Source: Flavobacterium johnsoniae | Lineage (GTDB): Bacteria; Bacteroidota; Bacteroidia; Flavobacteriales; Flavobacteriaceae | Assembly (NCBI RefSeq): GCF_030388325.1 | Contig: NZ_CP103794.1 | Span: forward strand, 1,178,001-1,242,000 | Direction: 5' to 3' | Length of the DNA: 64,000 nt | Shown: in pieces, positions 59,963 to 64,000 of the stretch | Position numbering within the stretch: position 1 is the stretch's first letter | Layout: every line of letters starts with the position of its first letter | Made by a program: the position numbers and the translations under genes | Notes under the pieces: model-generated | The model's input: only the letters and a program-made list of their open reading frames with translations | The model's database searches: none | Told to the model about the DNA's origin: nothing

Positions 59963-62900
59963 TTATTCAACGATTATTTTTTTCGCGGAAGCGGCATCTC
60001 CACTAATTAGATACACAAAATAAACTCCTCTCGGCAAACCAGATAAATTTATAGTATTACTAGTTTCGCCGTTATTGAAAACAAATGTTTTAACCAGTTG
60101 TCCTAACGAATTATAAACAGTTGCCTTTTCTAAAGAAACATTATTAATGTTAACCTCTCCTTTTGTCGGGTTAGGGAAAACTGTTGCTTTGCTGAAAACC
60201 GAATCTTCAAGTCCTAAAGTACATGTTGCAGAGTAAGAAGCGCCAGCATCTTTAAAGAATACGCCACTCGAAGCAGCAAAAGAAGGATTGTCAACTGTGA
60301 TACAAGTCAGAGATGTATTTTTATTTAACAATGCACCTGTAAAATTGCTGTTATTACCATTTTTAAGGTTTAATGTTTTCAGTGAGTTTTCCGTTACGTT
60401 AACATAAACCAATTTGCTGTTTTTAGATAAATCTAAAGCAGTCAGTTTGTTTTTGTTGGCATATAAAGTCGTAAGAGCTGGATTTGCAGATAAATCTAAT
60501 GTTGTCAAATCATTTCCGTGCGTATATAATTCTATTAATTTTGAATTTTTAGATACATTCAAAGAAGTTAAAAGATTGAATTGACAGTTTAAATACTCAA
60601 GAGAAGCAAAATCCTGAATTCCAGTTAAGTCTTTAATATCGCTTAATTGAACATTTAAGTCTTTTACAGTTGAAATTGTTGAAGTTAAAACTTTTCCATT
60701 TTTACCATCAATATCAATTTTCAAGGCAATCAATTCATCTTCAAAATTGCTGTCAGGAATAAGCGTAAACGTATTACAGTCTTCTGTGAAATAAGAAGTT
60801 TTGTCTAATTTTCCATTCCACTCATCATTAGAATATTTTGCGTTATCAACCTGAATACAGCCTAAAGAAGCATTTTTAGTAAAATTCACACTAAACCAAT
60901 CCATATTGGTGTTGAAACCATTTTTTACGTTCAAAGAATTTAAATTATTGTTTGAAACATTTAATGCCGTCAATGCTTTGTTTTTACTAACATCAAGAGT
61001 TGTTAAAGCGTTGTAAGAAACATTTAATTCTGTCAATGAAAGATTGTTTGCAAGAGTTAAAGAAGTTAATTGGTTTGTACTACAATTTAATACTTTCAGA
61101 GAAACAAAATCCTGAATTCCAGTAAGATCTTTAATAGAACTTGATGAAACGTCTAATGTAGTAACAGAAACAATACTTGAAGTAGCTACTTTTCCGTTTT
61201 TACCATCTTTATCAATTTGCAATGCAATTAATTTATCTTCAAAAGCAGCATCTGGAATTAAGGTATAAACTGCACAATCTACATTGTAATTTGCTGTAAC
61301 GTCTTTTATAGCAGACCAATTATCATTAGAATAGGTTTCGTTGTCAACCTGAATACAAGTAAGTTTTGGATTGTTTTTGAAACTAGAAGAAGCTAAAACT
61401 AGTTTTGTATTATTGCCATTTTTTAAATTTAATGAAGTCAATAAATTGTTGTTACAAGCCAATTCAGTTATTTTCGGATTATTAGAAATGTCTAAGCTTG
61501 TAATTTGATTTTCAAAACAATCAAGTATAATTAAAGCTGTGTTTTTAGAAAGATTAAGTGCAGTCAGTTTATTGCCATTACACATTAAGTTTTGTAATAA
61601 AATGTTGCTTGAAACATCTAAACTTGCGATTTGATTATTAAAACAATATAAAGTAGTTAAAGCTGTATTTGTTGTAACATTTAAGCTAGTCAATTTGTTA
61701 TTGCCACAATTTAGACTTGTCAATGCTTTGCTAGCTGAAACGTTTAATGATGTTATCGCATTACTGCTAACATTAAGCTCTTCTAGTTTTGTCAAGGCTG
61801 AAATATCTAAAGAAGTTAATTTGTTAGTACCTAAATTTAAAACCTTAAGAGACTTATTAGCAGTCGTATTTAATGAAGTTAATTCATTTTTTTGAGCATA
61901 TAAGTTTTCTAAAACTGTATTTTTAGACAAATCAAGTATTGTCAAAGTATTTGTAGAACAGTTTAAATCAATTAATGAAGTAAAGTCTTGAATTCCTGTA
62001 AGGTCTTTGATAGAACTTCCAGAAACATCTAGCGAAGTTACGCTAGCAATACTAGAAGTTATCACTTTACCATTTTTACCATCTTTGTCAATTTGTAAAG
62101 CAATTAATTTATCTTCAAAATTAGAATCTGGAATTAAAGTATAAACTGTACAATCTGTGTTGTAAGAAGCACTTGAGTCTTTAATTGAAGTAGCCCAATT
62201 CGCATTTGAATAAGCAACATCGTCTACTTGAATACATTTTAAGCTTAAGTTAGAGAAAAAGAATAAGTTAGCTTTCTCAAGTAATTTATTGTTTCCATTT
62301 TTTAAATTCAAACTTTCCAATTTGTTAATAGAACAGTCAAACATTTTCAGCAATGTATTTTGAGAAACATCTAAACTTTTTATTTTGTTTTGGGAACAAG
62401 ATAAAGATGTTAACGCTGTGTTTTTAGAAACATTTAAGGTGTCTAATTCATTTCTCTCACAAACAAATTCAGTCAATGCTAAATTGCTAGAAATATCCAA
62501 ATTTGGCAGTTTATTTCTTTGACACCATAAAGTTATCAATTTACTGTTTTTAGATACATTTAAACTAGTTAAGACGTTATCGGTAATATATATTTTAGAT
62601 AATTCAGTATTGGCAGAAAAATCTAAAGCAGTAAATTGGTTATTATTACCAGCAAAATAATCTAGAGCTATATTTTTTGAAATGTTTATAGACTTCAATT
62701 GGTTTTTACTAACCGTTAATGATTTAAGATTTACATTTGTCGAAAGATCAACCGTTGTTAATGCATTTTCTGAACAATTTAGGATTGTAAGAGCAGTAAA
62801 ATCCTGAATTCCTGTAAGGTCAGCAATATTGCTTTTAGAAACGCCTAATGTAGTTAATGAAGCAATGCTTGAAGTCAATACTTTCCCATTTTTCCCATCT

Positions 62901-64000
62901 TTATCAATTCCTAAATCGATCAATTTTTGTTCAAAATTGGCATCTGGAATTAAAGTATAAACTAAAGAGGCGCAGTCTAAAGTATATTCGCCGCTATTTT
63001 TAAAGGTTGACCAATTTGTGTTAGAATAAGAAACATCATCGACCAAAATGCATGATAAGCTGGTATTACCCATAATACTTGATTCTCCAGGACCGCCATT
63101 AGTTCCTGTCCAATAAGTAAAAGTTTTAAGTAAGTTGGTATTTTTTCCATTTCGTAAATCCAACGTTTTTAAATTAGGGTTGTTGTCACAATCTAAACCA
63201 ATTAGAAGCTTATTATTACTTAGGTCAAGTGTGCTTATTTGAGAGTAATAAATTTGTAAAGCTTTTAAATTAATATTAGCTTTTAAATTGATGCTAGTAA
63301 TAGGATTGTTAGAAAAATTAAGATATTCTAACTTCGTATTTGCACTTAAATCTAATGTTGTTAGCAAATTAGAATCGATTGTAAGATTTACTAATTCTTT
63401 GTTTTCAGAGAGATTTAGGGTTGTAAATTTGTTGTCTCGAGCCCATAAAGAAATCAAAGACTTATTATTACTTAAGTCTATAGAAGGCATCTTACAGTTT
63501 AGCATATTCAAGCGGTTAAGTAATTTTAAATTACTCAGATCAATCGAAGTTATAGGATTATGACTAAAACTTAAACTCTTTAATAGCGGCGTATAACTTA
63601 AATTTATAGAAGTAAGTTGATTACTGTCAAAGCTTAAAACGGTCAATTTAGTATTTTTAGAAATATCTAAGTTTGTCAGCTTATTCTCATCTACAGATAA
63701 ATCTGTTAAATTGATATTATTAGAAATATCAACGTTTGTCAGCTTATTCCTGTATACAGATAACCTTGTTAAATTGATATTTTTGGATACATCTATATTT
63801 GTTAACTGATTTAAGTCAGCATTCAAGTTTTGTAGACTTGTAAAATCTTGTATGCCAGTAAGATCAGCGATGTTTTTTTGGTATAAAAACAAATAGGTTA
63901 CGGTAGAAATCTTAGAAGTTAAAACTTTTCCATCAGGAGCGCCAGAGTCTAAACCTAATGCTATAAGTTCATTTTCAAAGTTTACATCTGGTATAAGCGT
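59963..64000 (-). CDS. Leucine-rich repeat protein with type IX secretion sorting domain, 5' end outside the window
   Basis: The visible 1,345 residues stay open to the right edge, so the start is missing. The protein is a series of five modules. Each begins with a block like TLIPDSNFEDKLIALQID-KDGKNGKV, then SIKDLTGIQDF, then a run of internalin-like 21-residue leucine-rich repeats (LTSLDVSKNTALTTLxC), and ends with a short Cys-containing CIQVDN-YSN-W element. Module starts are near 64000, 62956, 62140, 61264 and 60766. The last 75 residues (FPNPTKGEVNI to KKIIVE) are a type A sorting domain. It is therefore secreted by the type IX system and probably surface-attached or released. An adhesion or binding role is inferred. 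Confidence 0.88.
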   Translation of the reverse strand, partial: TLIPDVNFENELIALGLDSGAPDGKVLTSKISTVTYLFLYQKNIADLTGIQDFTSLQNLNADLNQLTNIDVSKNINLTRLSVYRNKLTNVDISNNINLTDLSVDENKLTNLDISKNTKLTVLSFDSNQLTSINLSYTPLLKSLSFSHNPITSIDLSNLKLLNRLNMLNCKMPSIDLSNNKSLISLWARDNKFTTLNLSENKELVNLTIDSNLLTTLDLSANTKLEYLNFSNNPITSINLKANINLKALQIYYSQISTLDLSNNKLLIGLDCDNNPNLKTLDLRNGKNTNLLKTFTYWTGTNGGPGESSIMGNTSLSCILVDDVSYSNTNWSTFKNSGEYTLDCASLVYTLIPDANFEQKLIDLGIDKDGKNGKVLTSSIASLTTLGVSKSNIADLTGIQDFTALTILNCSENALTTVDLSTNVNLKSLTVSKNQLKSINISKNIALDYFAGNNNQFTALDFSANTELSKIYITDNVLTSLNVSKNSKLITLWCQRNKLPNLDISSNLALTEFVCERNELDTLNVSKNTALTSLSCSQNKIKSLDVSQNTLLKMFDCSINKLESLNLKNGNNKLLEKANLFFFSNLSLKCIQVDDVAYSNANWATSIKDSSASYNTDCTVYTLIPDSNFEDKLIALQIDKDGKNGKVITSSIASVTSLDVSGSSIKDLTGIQDFTSLIDLNCSTNTLTILDLSKNTVLENLYAQKNELTSLNTTANKSLKVLNLGTNKLTSLDISALTKLEELNVSSNAITSLNVSASKALTSLNCGNNKLTSLNVTTNTALTTLYCFNNQIASLDVSSNILLQNLMCNGNKLTALNLSKNTALIILDCFENQITSLDISNNPKITELACNNNLLTSLNLKNGNNTKLVLASSSFKNNPKLTCIQVDNETYSNDNWSAIKDVTANYNVDCAVYTLIPDAAFEDKLIALQIDKDGKNGKVATSSIVSVTTLDVSSSSIKDLTGIQDFVSLKVLNCSTNQLTSLTLANNLSLTELNVSYNALTTLDVSKNKALTALNVSNNNLNSLNVKNGFNTNMDWFSVNFTKNASLGCIQVDNAKYSNDEWNGKLDKTSYFTEDCNTFTLIPDSNFEDELIALKIDIDGKNGKVLTSTISTVKDLNVQLSDIKDLTGIQDFASLEYLNCQFNLLTSLNVSKNSKLIELYTHGNDLTTLDLSANPALTTLYANKNKLTALDLSKNSKLVYVNVTENSLKTLNLKNGNNSNFTGALLNKNTSLTCITVDNPSFAASSGVFFKDAGASYSATCTLGLEDSVFSKATVFPNPTKGEVNINNVSLEKATVYNSLGQLVKTFVFNNGETSNTINLSGLPRGVYFVYLISGDAASAKKIIVE

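Noticed and set aside
61695..63563. Plus-strand frames across the leucine-rich repeat gene
   Set aside because: They are shadows of the periodic repeat DNA and have no promoter or family match.

Overview
The window looks like a chromosomal segment of a Flavobacterium species, close to the F. johnsoniae group. The evidence is the low G+C content, promoters of the Bacteroidetes type (TTG, about 20 nt, TAnnTTTG), the near absence of Shine-Dalgarno sequences, many SPII-type lipoproteins, a type IX secretion sorting domain, and family combinations typical of flavobacteria (IPExxxVDY, DUF2480, DUF3078, DUF5689, Ctc-type L25). This assignment is inference; no database was searched.

Layout. 1-3.8 kb: a partial tRNA-Leu, prs-rplY-pth and a superoxide dismutase. 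3.86-4.7 kb: a gene-free stretch holding four copies of a hairpin-terminated unit, read here as a tandem array of minus-strand small RNAs. 4.8-15.9 kb: mostly housekeeping genes (purF, a PfkB sugar kinase, an ECF sigma factor with a probable membrane anti-sigma partner, rnhA, purN, acpP-fabF-rnc, pyk). The ECF sigma gene and a divergent DUF6249 membrane gene carry matching promoters that look sigma-specific.

16.3-30.3 kb: an accessory block of co-directional genes, nearly all exported: a sulfatase, an exported HAD hydrolase, outer-membrane barrels, two DUF1254 lipoproteins, DUF2252, DUF2092, DUF6515, DUF4136, an AraC-type membrane regulator broken by an in-frame TGA, and an Omp85-like barrel. 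Inverted repeats upstream of the sulfatase look like operators. The block could handle a sulfated or aromatic compound at the cell surface, but no substrate can be named from the sequence.

30.4-47 kb: a CPBP protease with an AraC regulator, a C1 peptidase, a TPR protein, two tRNA-Asn genes (one with a damaged acceptor stem), rseP, an old yellow enzyme, a Gfo/Idh/MocA oxidoreductase, an MFS transporter, a TonB-dependent receptor with its DUF5689 lipoprotein, and hflX. 47.2-57.7 kb: the SUF iron-sulfur cluster assembly locus on the minus strand (sufA-type, sufB, flavodoxin-like reductase, sufC, sufD; then sufS, lipoprotein, sufE, SufT-like, DUF2480, DUF3078). It is interrupted between sufD and sufS by a plus-strand serine hydrolase and a 55-residue membrane protein. 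58-64 kb: a coiled-coil membrane protein, an MBL-fold hydrolase and the C-terminal 1,345 residues of a modular leucine-rich repeat protein secreted by the type IX system.

Many intergenic gaps hold long palindromes whose arms are themselves built of 7-9 nt tandem words; this is one of the most striking non-coding features of the window.
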